64,000 bases of DNA from Tsukamurella sp. PLM1. GTDB taxonomy: Bacteria > Actinomycetota > Actinomycetes > Mycobacteriales > Mycobacteriaceae. The notes beneath the pieces are model-generated. The model saw nothing but the letters and a program-made list of their open reading frames with translations, was not told where the DNA came from and searched no databases. Position numbers and translations under genes: made by a program. Of this stretch, positions 31,401-41,143 are shown in pieces. The DNA is taken from NCBI RefSeq assembly GCF_023168325.1, contig NZ_AP025688.1:2108001-2172000 (forward strand), in the 5' to 3' direction. How positions within the stretch are numbered: the first letter of the stretch is position 1; each line of letters begins with the position of its first letter.

Positions 31401-32167
31401 TCAGTTCGTCAGCATTCCGCCGTCGACCGGCAGGGTGACGCCGGTGACGTAGGTGGACGCGTCGCTCGCCAGGAAGAGCAGCGCGGGGTCGAGTTCGCCC
31501 TCGGCGCCGAGCCGGCCCAGCACGGTACGGGGCAGGACGAACTTCTCGAGCACGCCGTCCTCGAACTCGTCGGTCATCTCGGAGGAGAAGTACCCCGGAG
31601 CGAGAGCGTTGACGCGGATGCCGCGGCGCGCGCCCCACTGCTGCGCGAGGTCGCGAGTGAGGCCGACGACCGCCGCCTTCGACGCCGAGTACGCGGCCTG
31701 GGGCATGAGGACACTGGTCAGGCCCAGGACGCTGGCGATGTTGATGATCGAGCTGCCCGGTTCCATCACCCGCGCCGCGGCCTGCGCCATCCAGTACGTG
31801 CCGTTCAGGTTCACGTCGACGACCCGACGGAACTCATCCGGGTTCTCCCGGAGCGCGGGTACCGCGGTGGCGACGCCGGCGTTGTTCACCAGCACGTCCA
31901 CGCGGCCGAACTCGGCCATCGCGGCGTCCGCGACGGCGGTGCACGCGTCGGGATCTGCCACGTCGCAGGCCACCGGGAGTGCGCGGCGGCCGACGTCCTC
32001 GACGAGCCGCGCGGTGTCCGCGAGCTTGTCCGTGCGCCGGGCGGCCAGCACGACGTCGGCGCCGGCGCTCGCGAGGGCGCGCGCGAAGCCGACGCCGAGG
32101 CCGCTCGACGCGCCGGTGACCACCGCCACCCGACCGTCGAGTCGGAACAGGTCCAGGGGTTCGTCAT
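31401..32167 (-). CDS. SDR oxidoreductase, FabG/PhaB-like (one frame break)
   Basis: 255 residues. Cofactor motif VVTGASSGLGVGFA (TGxxxGxG), NNAG, Ser in IINIASVLG, YxxxK as YSASKAAV, and the FabG-type end YVTGVTLPVDGGM. One C is missing just after the start near 32150; the restored N-terminus is MTNPLDLFRLDGR. RBS AGGAGA lies 5 bases before ATG. Next to a PHA synthase it may reduce 3-ketoacyl-CoA to the 3-hydroxyacyl-CoA monomer. Confidence 0.8.
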
Positions 32168-32734
32168 CGTTCTCCTTCGGGACGTGTGCTGAGGGATGCG
32201 GGTGGTCAGGGAGGTCGTCGGCGACGCCGACGAGGCCGATGGCCTCTGCGGACTCAAGGGCGTGGTGGGCCAGGACGATCAGGTCGCGCAGCTCGCCGTC
32301 GCGGCCGCGGATGTGGTCGCGCAGGAGCGCCTCGCCGGTGAAACCGAGCTCGCTGAACATCGTGAGGACGCGCTCCTCGTCGGTCGCGAGCTCGATCACC
32401 ACCTTGGTCAGACCCGCCGCGATCCCGGCGCGCAGCGCCTCTTGGACCAGGCGTCGGCCGATACCGCTACCGCGCCGGGCGGCCCCGACGACGAGCCGGA
32501 GCTCGCCGACGTGGTCGGACCACCCGGGTAAGCGGGTCAGCGCTGCGTATCCGTCGACGGTTCCGTCCTCCGCGGTCGCGACCCACCGGAGCCCGGCCCG
32601 TCGGCGATGCCGGCGGTGGGGCCCGTCAAGTCCTCCCGGATGACGGTGAGATCTCGTTCCGACAGGCCCGCGAACATCGCCGCGAGCGCGGCCTCGTCGC
32701 CGGGGGTGACTGCGCGGATGATGGTGTCGATCAT
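32164..32734 (-). CDS. GNAT N-acetyltransferase (frame breaks)
   Basis: About 190 residues. Starts MIDTIIRAVTPGDEAALAAM; the acetyl-CoA motif A is GAARRGSGIGRRLVQEAL, followed by KVVIELATDEERVLTMFSELGF split over strands beta5-alpha4 as usual. One break near 32590 is clear; the end is less certain because the frame must change once more to reach the TGA overlapping the SDR ATG. ATG overlaps the PHA synthase stop by four bases. Role in the operon unknown. Confidence 0.65.
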
Positions 32735-34122
32735 CGGACGGCCTCGCTCTTGTCGATCAGGAACTCGATGATGGTCGGAATGGTGGTCTTCGCGGCGGTG
32801 CGCCCGACGACGAGACCGATGTGCCCGCCCTTCAGACGCAGTTCGGTCTTGTCATCGGCGCCGACCAGGTCCATGACGGGGCTCGCCGCGGCGATGGGCA
32901 CGATGTGGTCCTTCTCGCCGACCACCGCGAGGAACGGGGTCCTGATGTCCGACAGGTGCACCCGGTCGCCGCCGAGGTACAGCCGGTCGGTCATGAAACC
33001 GTTGTTCCCGCTGAGCATCGTGCCCATCTGGCGCGCGACGCCGCCCGGAAGCGGGACGTGGTCGGTGCCCCAACCGTTCATGGCCTGGTAGGCGGCGACG
33101 TACTCGTCGCTCCACATCCGTTCGAGCAGATCGACGTAGCCGGTCAGTTCGGCGACCGGTTTGAGCGACCGGAACGCCCCGTACACGACGTCGGCGGGGA
33201 CGTTGCCGTCGTCGCCGAGCGCGCGTTCGAGATCGTCCGGGCTGCTGGTCAGCACCGACTTGAAGGGCATCTCGCTGTAGTCGACCGGGCACGCGACGAC
33301 CGTATGGCTGCGGATCGGGGAGTCGGGGTGGTGCGCGGCGTGCAACAGCGTCAGGTTCCCGCCGAAGCAGTAGCCGAGCAGGTTCACCTCGTCGGTGCCC
33401 GACCTGCGGCAGGTCTCGCGGATCGCCGCGGGGATCGCGGCGTCCGCGTAGTACTCCAGGCCGTTCGCCGAGTCGCGTTCGTCGGGCACGCCCCAGTCGA
33501 GGAGATAGACGTCGAATCCCGCGCCGAGGAGGTGCTCGATGAAGCTGTTGCCCGGGGTGAGGTCGAGGATGTAGCTGCGGCTCACCAGGCTGAAGACGAT
33601 GAGCAGCGGCGGCCGGTGCCGGACCTCGTCGTTGCGGTAGCGGAACAGCCGCGCGCGGCCGTCCCGCCACACCTCGTCGCGCGGGGACGCGCCGATGCGT
33701 GGCGCGGTCAGGCCCGCCGCCATCTTGATGCCGTTGCGGGCGCGCAGAGCGTTGCGCTCGATCTCCTGGCGGACCCGGTCGAGTGCGCCCCGCGGACCGT
33801 CGGTCACGCCCACGTCAGTCCTCCCCGCCGGGTGCGCGGTCGCTATGGTTCCGCTCAGTGAGTTCCTTCGCAGGCGGCGGATCTCGTAGTCCAGATCGCC
33901 GACCTGGCGGCGCAGCTTGCGGATGTCGGAGCCCGCCGGGAGGTTCACCGCGTGCAGGACGGCGGCGCCCACGGCGTCGATCCGGCTGCCGATGGCGGAG
34001 CGTGTCCGTCCGACGACCTTCATGGTGGCGGCGAACTCGTCGGAATGGACGATCGTCTCCACCGGCGGTGTGATCCTCCGCTCGACCTCGTCGTACAGAC
34101 CCCGTATCGAGAACCTGGCCAT
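32731..34122 (-). CDS. phaC: PHA synthase with PhaE-like N-terminal extension
   Basis: 463 residues, intact. The C-terminal 320 residues are a class III type PhaC: FSLVSRSYILDLTPGNSFIE, lipase-like box GYCFGG with nucleophile Cys252, Asp in VGEKDHIVP, and His in LKGGHIGL. The first 130 residues are helical and include NLPAGSDIRKLRRQVGDLDY, resembling the C-terminal region of PhaE subunits, so synthase and accessory parts may be fused. Polymerises 3-hydroxyacyl-CoA at granules. RBS AGGAGG is well placed. First gene of a five-gene coupled operon. Confidence 0.85.
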   Translation of the reverse strand: MARFSIRGLYDEVERRITPPVETIVHSDEFAATMKVVGRTRSAIGSRIDAVGAAVLHAVNLPAGSDIRKLRRQVGDLDYEIRRLRRNSLSGTIATAHPAGRTDVGVTDGPRGALDRVRQEIERNALRARNGIKMAAGLTAPRIGASPRDEVWRDGRARLFRYRNDEVRHRPPLLIVFSLVSRSYILDLTPGNSFIEHLLGAGFDVYLLDWGVPDERDSANGLEYYADAAIPAAIRETCRRSGTDEVNLLGYCFGGNLTLLHAAHHPDSPIRSHTVVACPVDYSEMPFKSVLTSSPDDLERALGDDGNVPADVVYGAFRSLKPVAELTGYVDLLERMWSDEYVAAYQAMNGWGTDHVPLPGGVARQMGTMLSGNNGFMTDRLYLGGDRVHLSDIRTPFLAVVGEKDHIVPIAAASPVMDLVGADDKTELRLKGGHIGLVVGRTAAKTTIPTIIEFLIDKSEAVR

Positions 34123-34330
34123 GATCGGACCTCCTCGGTGGGGCCGACGCTGCTGGACCGGTCCCGCGTGTGCATCATTTCAGCAGAATGACTCATTGTG
34201 CGTCGGCGAACGCCGAGAGTGCGCATCGCGCGGCCGGATTCGCGGGCTGCGCGTCCGGCGGTCGGGAGCGCCCTCGGCAAGACGGACCTGTGCCGAGGCG
34301 GCGGATCCCCGGCGTTCTAGTCTGTGATCC

Positions 34331-35629
34331 ATGACACTCTCGGACGCCGCAGCGCACGACGACATCACGACCGTCGACGTTCCCACCCACTGGTACAACC
34401 TCGCAGCTGAGCTCGACACCCCGATCCCGTCCCACCTGCACCCGGGCACCAGGGAGCCGGTGCAGCCGGAGGATCTGGCGCCGCTGTTCGCGAGCGGCCT
34501 GATCGCGCAGGAGGCGTCCACCGAGACCTACCACGAGATCCCCCGGCCCGTCCGCGAGATCCTGGCCATGTGGCGGCCGTCCCCGCTGATCCGTGCCCGG
34601 AAGTTCGAGGCGGCGCTCGGCACTTCCTGCCGCATCTACGTCAAGTACGAGGGCGTCAGCCCCGTCGGCTCGCACAAGACGAATTCCGCTGTGGCGCAGG
34701 CCTACTACAATGCGGTCGACGGCGTGAAGAAGCTCACCACCGAGACCGGCGCCGGACAGTGGGGCAGTGCCCTCTCGTTCGCCGGGGCTCAGTTCGGCAT
34801 CGACGTCGAGGTGTGGCAGGTGCGCGCCTCCTACGACTCAAAGCCCTACCGCGGCTACCTCATGCAGACGTACGGCGGCACCGTCCACCCGAGCCCGTCG
34901 GACCTGACGGAATCGGGCCGCGCGATGCTCGCCAAGGATCCGGACACCACCGGGAGCCTGGGCATGGCCGTCTCCGAGGCCGTCGAGGTCGCGGCGAAGG
35001 ACCCGGCGGCCCGCTATGCACTGGGCAGCGTGCTCAACCACGTGGTGTTGCACCAGTCGGTGATCGGCCTCGAGGCAGTCGAACAGCTGGCCCGGCACGA
35101 GAAGGGCGCCGACGTCGTGTTCGGCTGCGCCGGAGGCGGTTCCAACCTCGCAGGCCTGGCCTTCCCGTTCCTGCGGGAGAAGATCCACGGCCGCCAGCAC
35201 CCGCGGATCGTGGCCGCCGAGCCCGTGGCGTGCCCGTCCATCACGCGGGGCGAGTACCGCTATGATCACGGCGACGTCGCCGGCCTGACCCCGCTGCTGA
35301 AGATGCACACGCTCGGCATGGACTTCGTTCCCGACCCGATCCACGCCGGCGGCCTCCGCTACCACGGCATGTCGCCGGCGCTCAGCCACACGGTGGAGCT
35401 CGGGCTCGTCGACGGCATCGCGATCGGCCAGAACGACGCCTTCGCCGCGGGCGTGCAGTTCGCGCGCACCCAGGGCATCGTCCCCGCGCCGGAATCGACT
35501 CACGCCATCGCCGCGGCCGCCGACTACGCGCGCGAGCACTCCGACGAGGTGCTCGTCATCGGCCTGTCCGGCCACGGCCAGCTCGACCTCCCCGCGTACG
35601 CGGAGTACCTGTCCGGCAACCTCGCCTGA
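34331..35629 (+). CDS. TrpB2-like tryptophan synthase beta chain
   Basis: 432 residues, fold-type II PLP enzyme of the TrpB2 branch. PLP Lys in GVSPVGSHKTNSA, phosphate-binding loop FGCAGGGSNLAGL, and LIRARKFEAALGTSCRIYVKYE-like start of domain 1 with the extended N-terminal region characteristic of TrpB2. No trpA lies nearby. TrpB2 proteins may condense indole and serine alone. ATG lies 7 bases after TAGTCT: leaderless. Confidence 0.85.
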   Translation: MTLSDAAAHDDITTVDVPTHWYNLAAELDTPIPSHLHPGTREPVQPEDLAPLFASGLIAQEASTETYHEIPRPVREILAMWRPSPLIRARKFEAALGTSCRIYVKYEGVSPVGSHKTNSAVAQAYYNAVDGVKKLTTETGAGQWGSALSFAGAQFGIDVEVWQVRASYDSKPYRGYLMQTYGGTVHPSPSDLTESGRAMLAKDPDTTGSLGMAVSEAVEVAAKDPAARYALGSVLNHVVLHQSVIGLEAVEQLARHEKGADVVFGCAGGGSNLAGLAFPFLREKIHGRQHPRIVAAEPVACPSITRGEYRYDHGDVAGLTPLLKMHTLGMDFVPDPIHAGGLRYHGMSPALSHTVELGLVDGIAIGQNDAFAAGVQFARTQGIVPAPESTHAIAAAADYAREHSDEVLVIGLSGHGQLDLPAYAEYLSGNLA

Positions 35630-35645
35630 CTGCGCCCGCCCGGAG

Positions 35646-35930
35646 CTACCCGCCGAGGGACTTGCGGATCTCGTCGAGTTTCGCCTTCGCCGCCTTCTCG
35701 CGCTCGGCGAAGGCGCGCTCGGCGTCCTGTCCGGCGGGTGTCTCGTGCGCGAGCTCCTCGGCCCCGAGGGCCGTGGTGGTGCGCCGTTCGATCTTGTCGC
35801 GGACGTGATCGAAGGTGGGCACGCCGGACTCGGTGTAGCCCGTCACGTCCGCGAACGACGGTGCCGGGGCCGACGGTGCGGCGGCGGTGGACTCGACGAT
35901 CTCCGCGTCGACCGGATCGGGACTGCTCAT
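35646..35930 (-). CDS. Small hypothetical protein
   Basis: 94 residues, acidic Ala/Pro-rich first half and a charged helical second half (GQDAERAFAEREKAAKAKLD). No signal peptide, membrane segment or metal motif. ATG overlaps the dehydrogenase stop by four bases, so it is probably expressed with it. Function unknown. Confidence 0.65.
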   Translation of the reverse strand: MSSPDPVDAEIVESTAAAPSAPAPSFADVTGYTESGVPTFDHVRDKIERRTTTALGAEELAHETPAGQDAERAFAEREKAAKAKLDEIRKSLGG

Positions 35931-36900
35931 ACCTCAGGGTAGCCCGACGATCCGCGAGCGGAGCGCCACCGGACGAGCTCGGGCAGGTCCACGGCCCGGC
36001 GCTCGGCACCCCGGGACCGCGGGCGGCGCTCACCCCGAGTCGCCGGGGCACTGTCTCGATCTGCGCGATCAGGCGCTGGACGTGCAGGCCGCGCCGGACC
36101 CCGAGCGGGTGGTCCGATCCGGAGGCAACGGCGTCGAGGAACTCGTCGAGCAGCACCCGGAAGCATTCCGTCGACGGGGTCTCGCGGCCCTCCAGCACCG
36201 CGGTCCCGGCCGCGGAGTGGGCCACGAATCGCATCACCGTCGGCCGGACCGGGGTGCGAAGCGACAGCGAGACGCTCGAGGCGGCACCGTCGGCGTGCCG
36301 CAGCTGGGCCGTCCAGGTGTCCGAACCCGGGTCGTACGCCGCGGCCGCCACGGATTCGACGGTGCCCGCCGCCGCGTCCACGAGGTCGAGGACATGCGGA
36401 CCCACATCGAGGAGCGCGCCCTCGGAATGCCGCCAGGCGGACGCGGCGAAGTCACCGCTCAGCGCGGCGCCGGAGAGCCACTGAGCCTCGACCGCGACCG
36501 GCGTGAGCCCCCGCGCCCGGGCCAGGAACTCCCGCGTTTCGGGGGCGAACCGGCGGGTGAACGCGACGATCGACCGGACGCCCGCTGCGGCGACGGCATC
36601 CGCGAGCGCCGTCGCCTCCCCGAGATCCAGGGCGATCGGCTTGTCCAGGATGAGGTGCTTCCCGGCGCGGGCGGCCTCGGTCGCGAGCGGCGCCTGCACG
36701 TCCGGCGGCACTGCGAACGCCACCGTGTCCACCGCGTCGAACAACTCCTGGGGCGTCGCGAACGTGTGCGGGAACAGGGCCGCGGCCGCCTCCGGCCGCC
36801 GCGCCCAGCCGCCCACGAAGTCCACGCCGGGGTGACCGGTGAGCGCGACGGCGTGGGTCGTGCGCGCCCACGGGCCCGCACCGACCAACCCGATCCGCAT
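35927..36900 (-). CDS. Gfo/Idh/MocA family oxidoreductase (one frame break)
   Basis: About 324 residues. N-terminal Rossmann domain MRIGLVGAGPWARTTHAVAL; conserved EKP-type motif appears as ILDKPIALDL with the catalytic-site Lys; C-terminal domain has SGDFAASAWRHSEGALLDVG, where the His-containing GGxxxDxGxH signature reads GALLDVGPHVLDL. One C is lost near 36015; the corrected end is RSARGSSGYPEV. Sugar or cyclitol-type substrate unknown. Start three bases after the APC permease stop. Confidence 0.8.
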
Positions 36901-36902
36901 CG

Positions 36903-38355
36903 TCACGACTGTGTTCCCGTCTCGCGGCCGACCACCGAATGCCGCCGACCGTACACGAGGTAGACGGCGACCCCGACGGCGAACCAGAGCAGGAAGCGGA
37001 GCCAGGTGGCGACGGCCAGGTTGGCCATCAGGTACACGCAGGCCAGACCCGAAAGGATCGGGATCAGTGGCGAGAACGGCACGCGGAACGGGCGCGCCAG
37101 GTCGGGCTTCGTCCGCCGCAGGATCGGCACGGCGAGCGAGACGAGCAGGAAGGCGAACAGGGCCCCGATGCTCACCATCTCCGCGAGCTTCTCGATCGGG
37201 ATGAACCCGCCCATGAGTGCGCAGACCACCACCACGATCACCGTGAACCGGGCCGGCGTCCCGTACTTCGGCGAGACCTTCGCGACGGCCGGTGGGATCA
37301 GCCCGTCGCGGCCCATCGCGTAGCCGATGCGGCCCATCGTCACCAGCTCCACCAGGATGACCGAGGTGAGGCCCGCGACCGCCGCGACGGCGACGAGGTT
37401 CCCGGCCCAGCCCGCGCCGACGACCTCGAACGCCTTGGACAGGGGTGCACTGGAGTCGATGTCGGTGTACTTCACCATCCCGGTGAGCACGACCGAGACC
37501 AGGACGTACAGCAGTGTGCAGGCGAGCAGTGTGCCGATCAGTGCCCGGGGCATGTCGCGCTCGGGCCGCTTGGACTCCTCGCCGAGGTTGGCCACCGCCT
37601 CGAATCCCGTGTACGCGAAGAACACCACCGCCGCGGCCGTGAGGATCCCCGCGACGCCGAAGTGCGACGGTGCGCCGCCGAGGAAGGTCTCGATCAGGGG
37701 CCGGTCGAGGGCGGAGCCCGGCCTCCGCCGGGGTCGATTCGGGGATGAACGGCACGAGGTTGGAGCGGGTGACGAAGAACGCGCCGATCACCACCACGAA
37801 GACCGAGATCGCGACCTTGACCACGACCAGGATGTTGGTCGCTCGTGCCGACTCCCGGATCCCGACGATGGCGATCACGCCGAGGACGACGATGATTGCG
37901 ATCGCGCCGACGTTCACCGGCGCCTCCTCGGTGAACAGCTCCGGCGGCAGCCCGAACAGGTCCGCGAGGTACCCGGACCAACTGCGCGAGACCACCGCCG
38001 CGCCCAGCCCGAACTCCAGCAACAGGTCCCAGCCGATGATCCACGCGAAGATCTCGCCGATCGTGGCGTAGGCGTACGTGTAGGCGCTTCCCGCTGTGGG
38101 CACGGCCGCCGCGAGTTCGGCGTAGCAGAGGGCCGCGAACAGGCTGACGACGCCAGCGACCACGAACGAGACCGCGATACCGGGACCGGCGTTCACCTTG
38201 GCCTGGATGCCGGTGAGAGTGAAGATGCCGGTCCCGATCACGATGCCGACGCCGAATCCGACGAGGTCCTTCAGGCCCAGGTCGCGGCGCAGGCCGCCCT
38301 CGGCGGCGCCGTCGGCCTTGATCCTGGCGAGGGGTTTGGTCCGCAGGATGTCCAT
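36903..38355 (-). CDS. APC superfamily amino acid permease (one frame break)
   Basis: About 484 residues and 12 helices, cationic amino acid transporter (CAT/YfnA) branch: GLKDLVGFGVGIVIGTGIF opens the first helix with the GxG unwound segment, then FAALCYAELAAAVPTAGSAY, and FFAYTGFEAVANLGEE-KRPERDMPRA in helix 6-7. Two Gs appear lost near 37720. Possible -10 TAGCGT lies 8 bases before ATG. Exchanger or proton symporter for amino acids; substrate unknown. Confidence 0.85.
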
Positions 38356-38428
38356 TCCGCGGGACGCTACCCGCGTCCTCAGCCGTTCGCACGGCTATCG
38401 GTCAGGTGGCCCGACGGTGCCGCTGCCG

Positions 38429-39723
38429 TCAGTTCCGGACGAGCGCCGCCCCGGCCTCGTCGATGAACCGCTGCACGTCGGCCTCGGTGCGGAGTTCGAG
38501 GATCGGATCCGGCACCGACAGCAGGCCGAACAGCGCCGCGCCCACCGCGTCGTCGGCGACCGCGCCCGCGAACAGCGGGCCCGCGGCGAACGCGTAGTCA
38601 GGATCGCCCAGGAACAGGCGCGTGACCTCGGCCGCGGCGCGGCCGCGCTCCTCCCAGTGCCGGTCGAACTGGTCGGTGATCCACTCGGCCGTGAAATCCG
38701 AGCCGCGGGCTTCGATGGCCTCCACCAGGGCGGCGACCTGGATCAGTCCGGTCTGCGCGCCCTGTCCGGCGATCGGATCGAAGGCGATCGAGGTGTCGCC
38801 GAGCGCGGCGACCGGATGCCCGCCGCGGGTGTAGCCGACGCCCGGCGCACGGTCGGGGTCACGGCGCCGCGGAGCCAGGACTTCGGGTCCTGCTCGATCA
38901 CGCGCAGCTTCTCGATGTCGGGCAGGTCGTCGGGGAAGTAGTCGCGGTAGATGCCCACCACCACGTCGAGCGCGCTCTGCGCGTCGGTCACGGAGTCGAA
39001 TCGCTCGACCCAGGCACCGTCGGGCTTGGCGAACCCGAGCACGCTCCACGACGCGCCCGCGTCCTTGTGCCAGTACGGGCCGATCCAGATCTCGCCCTGA
39101 TCGGTGTGCAGGTTGAACACGTTGTGCTTGCCGGCGCCCGTGCCGCGTGCGGTGAACACGTCGTCCCCGTGCCCGAGTCCGGTGAAGGCCGCCGCGAGCA
39201 GTTCGCGCTGCGGGGCGCGGTAGACGGTGCGCGACTCATCGACGGGGAACAGTCCGGCGAGGCCGCCCTTGCCGGTGGAGACCAGCGTGAGGTCGTGCGC
39301 GGCGGCGATCGCGTCCAGGTCGTCGGGGGTCACCGTCGCGACGTGGAAGGCGCCGCCGGCCTGCTCGAACAGCCGGATCCGGTCGTACGCGCGCAGCCGC
39401 ACGTCGATTCCGGCGGCGGTGTAGGTGAAGTCGGGGTCGAACGCGAGGACCTGCTCGAGGGAACCCGGCGCGCCGGTGTTGAGGCGGGTGTTCATGCCGG
39501 TCGAGAGCGGCGCGTCCGGGTAGAGCTCCTCGACGAGGGTGTGGTCGACGTCGCGGGAGTGCCCGAACAGGACGGCGGTACCGGTGGCGGGGACGTCGTC
39601 GCGCAGCTGCCGCGCGGTGCGGTCGCTGTAGAGGTCGACGGCATGCCCGTTGCGGGCGAGGACGAGCGCGGCGGTGGCTCCCACCACTCCCGCGCCGATG
39701 ACGGCGATACGTGCCTGGGACAT
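38429..39723 (-). CDS. StyA-like FAD monooxygenase (one frame break)
   Basis: About 431 residues of the styrene/indole monooxygenase group (two-component, group E flavoprotein monooxygenase). FAD motif IAVIGAGVVGATAALVLARN, then LFGHSRDVDH-like insert, LVSTGKGGLAGLF and the second FAD motif ALGDTSIAFDPIAGQGAQTG. One C is lost near 38860. It needs reduced FAD from a partner reductase; none is encoded nearby. Follows the SfnB/DszC-like gene by 20 bases in the same operon. Confidence 0.8.
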
Positions 39724-39743
39724 AGTCTTCTCCTTCAGGTGGG

Positions 39744-40961
39744 TCAGGCGGACGGGGACGGGGTGCGGGAACCCGCGTTCCACGCGTAGGGGAGCTCGGC
39801 ACCGTTGAGCAACAGGTCGCCGACGGCGCGGGCCTTCTGGATCGCGGGGTTGTGCACGGCGAGGGTGCGGGCGTTGCGCCAGTGCCGGTCGAGCCGGGTG
39901 TCGGCGTCGACGATGGAGGCGCCGCCGACCTCGAACAGGTCGTTCGTCGCGGTGAGGACGAGGTCGATGACGGTGAGCTGGGCGTGCGCGGCGGCCAGCT
40001 CGGCCTCCGGCAGCAGGTCCTCGTGCAGCCGACGGTCCGCCAGGGCCTGATCGAGCACGTCGGCGACGGCGAGCACAGCATGCTTCGCGGCCCACGCGGC
40101 CGCCGAGAGGCGGCCGATCACCTGTTGCACGAGCGGGTCGTGGCGCTGCAGGTCGGCGGCGGCGTGCGAGAAGGTGCGGGTGCGGGCCCGCACCCAGGCG
40201 ATCGTGTCGTCCGTGGCGCGCTGCGCGATGCCGGCGAGGCCCGCGAGCTGCACCAGCTGCAGGTACGAGGTCGCGTAGGTGGCGCCGGGGTTGCCGTAGC
40301 CGGGGCCCAGCAGGCGGTCCGCGGGCACCGCGACGTCTGTGAACACCGTGGTCCCGCTGGCGGTGAGGCGCTGCCCGAAGCCGTTCCAGTCGTCGACCTT
40401 CTCGACTCCCGGCGCGTCCGCGTCCACCAGGATCCCCACGCGCTCACCGTCGAGATCGGCGGCCACGAGGATCTGGTCGGCGTAGAGGGTGCCGGTGGAG
40501 TAGAACTTGGTGCCGTTCAGCAGGTACCCGCCGGCGGGGTTCGCGGTGAGTCTCGTGGCGTAACCGCCGACGGATCCCGCGCCCGGCTCGGTGATCGCGT
40601 TCCCCACGACGACGCCGTCCACGGCCGAGCGCAGCCACGCGTCGCCGGCCGGGGTGTCCGCGAGCCGCTGGTCCTCGACGAAGTTGGCATGCACGCGCAG
40701 GGCCTGCGGGATGTTCGAGTCCGCCGCGGCCAGGTTGATCAGCTGGCGGAAGAACTGGCGCAGCGTGACGCCCGAGCCGCCCAGCTCGACCGGGACGCGC
40801 AGTGCGGTGAAGCCCGCCGCCGTGAGCTCGGCGATCGGCTCGTGGACGAGCACCCGGTCCCGCTCGCGAGCGAGCGCACCCTCGGCGATCCGGGCGTAGA
40901 CGGGGCCGAACCTCGCGTCGAGTTGGGCGTCGGACTGGGGGCGCGTGATCGAAGTGGTCAT
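39744..40961 (-). CDS. SfnB/DszC-like acyl-CoA dehydrogenase-fold flavin monooxygenase
   Basis: 405 residues, acyl-CoA dehydrogenase fold. RVPVELGGSGVTLRQFFRQL, VVGNAITEPGAGSVGGYATR and GGYLLNGTKFYSTGTLYADQ are typical of the SfnB/DszC branch, which uses reduced flavin and oxygen on sulfur compounds; the ACAD catalytic Glu near the end is not evident. Could act in sulfur scavenging or heterocycle oxidation with the StyA-like enzyme. Divergent from fadD, with KstR-type boxes between. Confidence 0.8.
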   Translation of the reverse strand: MTTSITRPQSDAQLDARFGPVYARIAEGALARERDRVLVHEPIAELTAAGFTALRVPVELGGSGVTLRQFFRQLINLAAADSNIPQALRVHANFVEDQRLADTPAGDAWLRSAVDGVVVGNAITEPGAGSVGGYATRLTANPAGGYLLNGTKFYSTGTLYADQILVAADLDGERVGILVDADAPGVEKVDDWNGFGQRLTASGTTVFTDVAVPADRLLGPGYGNPGATYATSYLQLVQLAGLAGIAQRATDDTIAWVRARTRTFSHAAADLQRHDPLVQQVIGRLSAAAWAAKHAVLAVADVLDQALADRRLHEDLLPEAELAAAHAQLTVIDLVLTATNDLFEVGGASIVDADTRLDRHWRNARTLAVHNPAIQKARAVGDLLLNGAELPYAWNAGSRTPSPSA

Positions 40962-41072
40962 GGGCGACAACTGTGGCGTGCGAACGATCCTCCGACCAGG
41001 ATTCGCCGCGTCATGAACGTTATTCGGCCAGACTCGGACGGGAAACACGTCCGATTCCGCCCCGCGGCGTGC

Positions 41073-41102
41073 TAGAACCTGTTACAACTAGAACACGTTC
41101 TG
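41073..41102. promoter_or_regulatory. Tandem KstR-type operators
   Basis: TAGAACCTGTTACA (41073-41086) matches TNNAACNNGTTNNA perfectly; TAGAACACGTTCTG (41089-41102) matches at all but the last base and is an AGAAC/GTTCT palindrome. Centres are 16 bases apart. They lie 42 bases before fadD and upstream of the divergent SfnB-like gene. Confidence 0.65.
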
Positions 41103-41143
41103 CCGAGCCGGACGGCCGCGCAGGTCAGGGACAGGAGTCGTGC

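Noticed and set aside
34175..34191. TCATT/AATGA inverted repeat between phaC and the TrpB-like gene
   Set aside because: Arms of only five bases are expected by chance; not strong enough to call an operator.
35524..38355. Single 943-codon frame over the permease and dehydrogenase genes
   Set aside because: It reads in frame only through parts of two distinct proteins; each has its own start and, after correction, its own stop.
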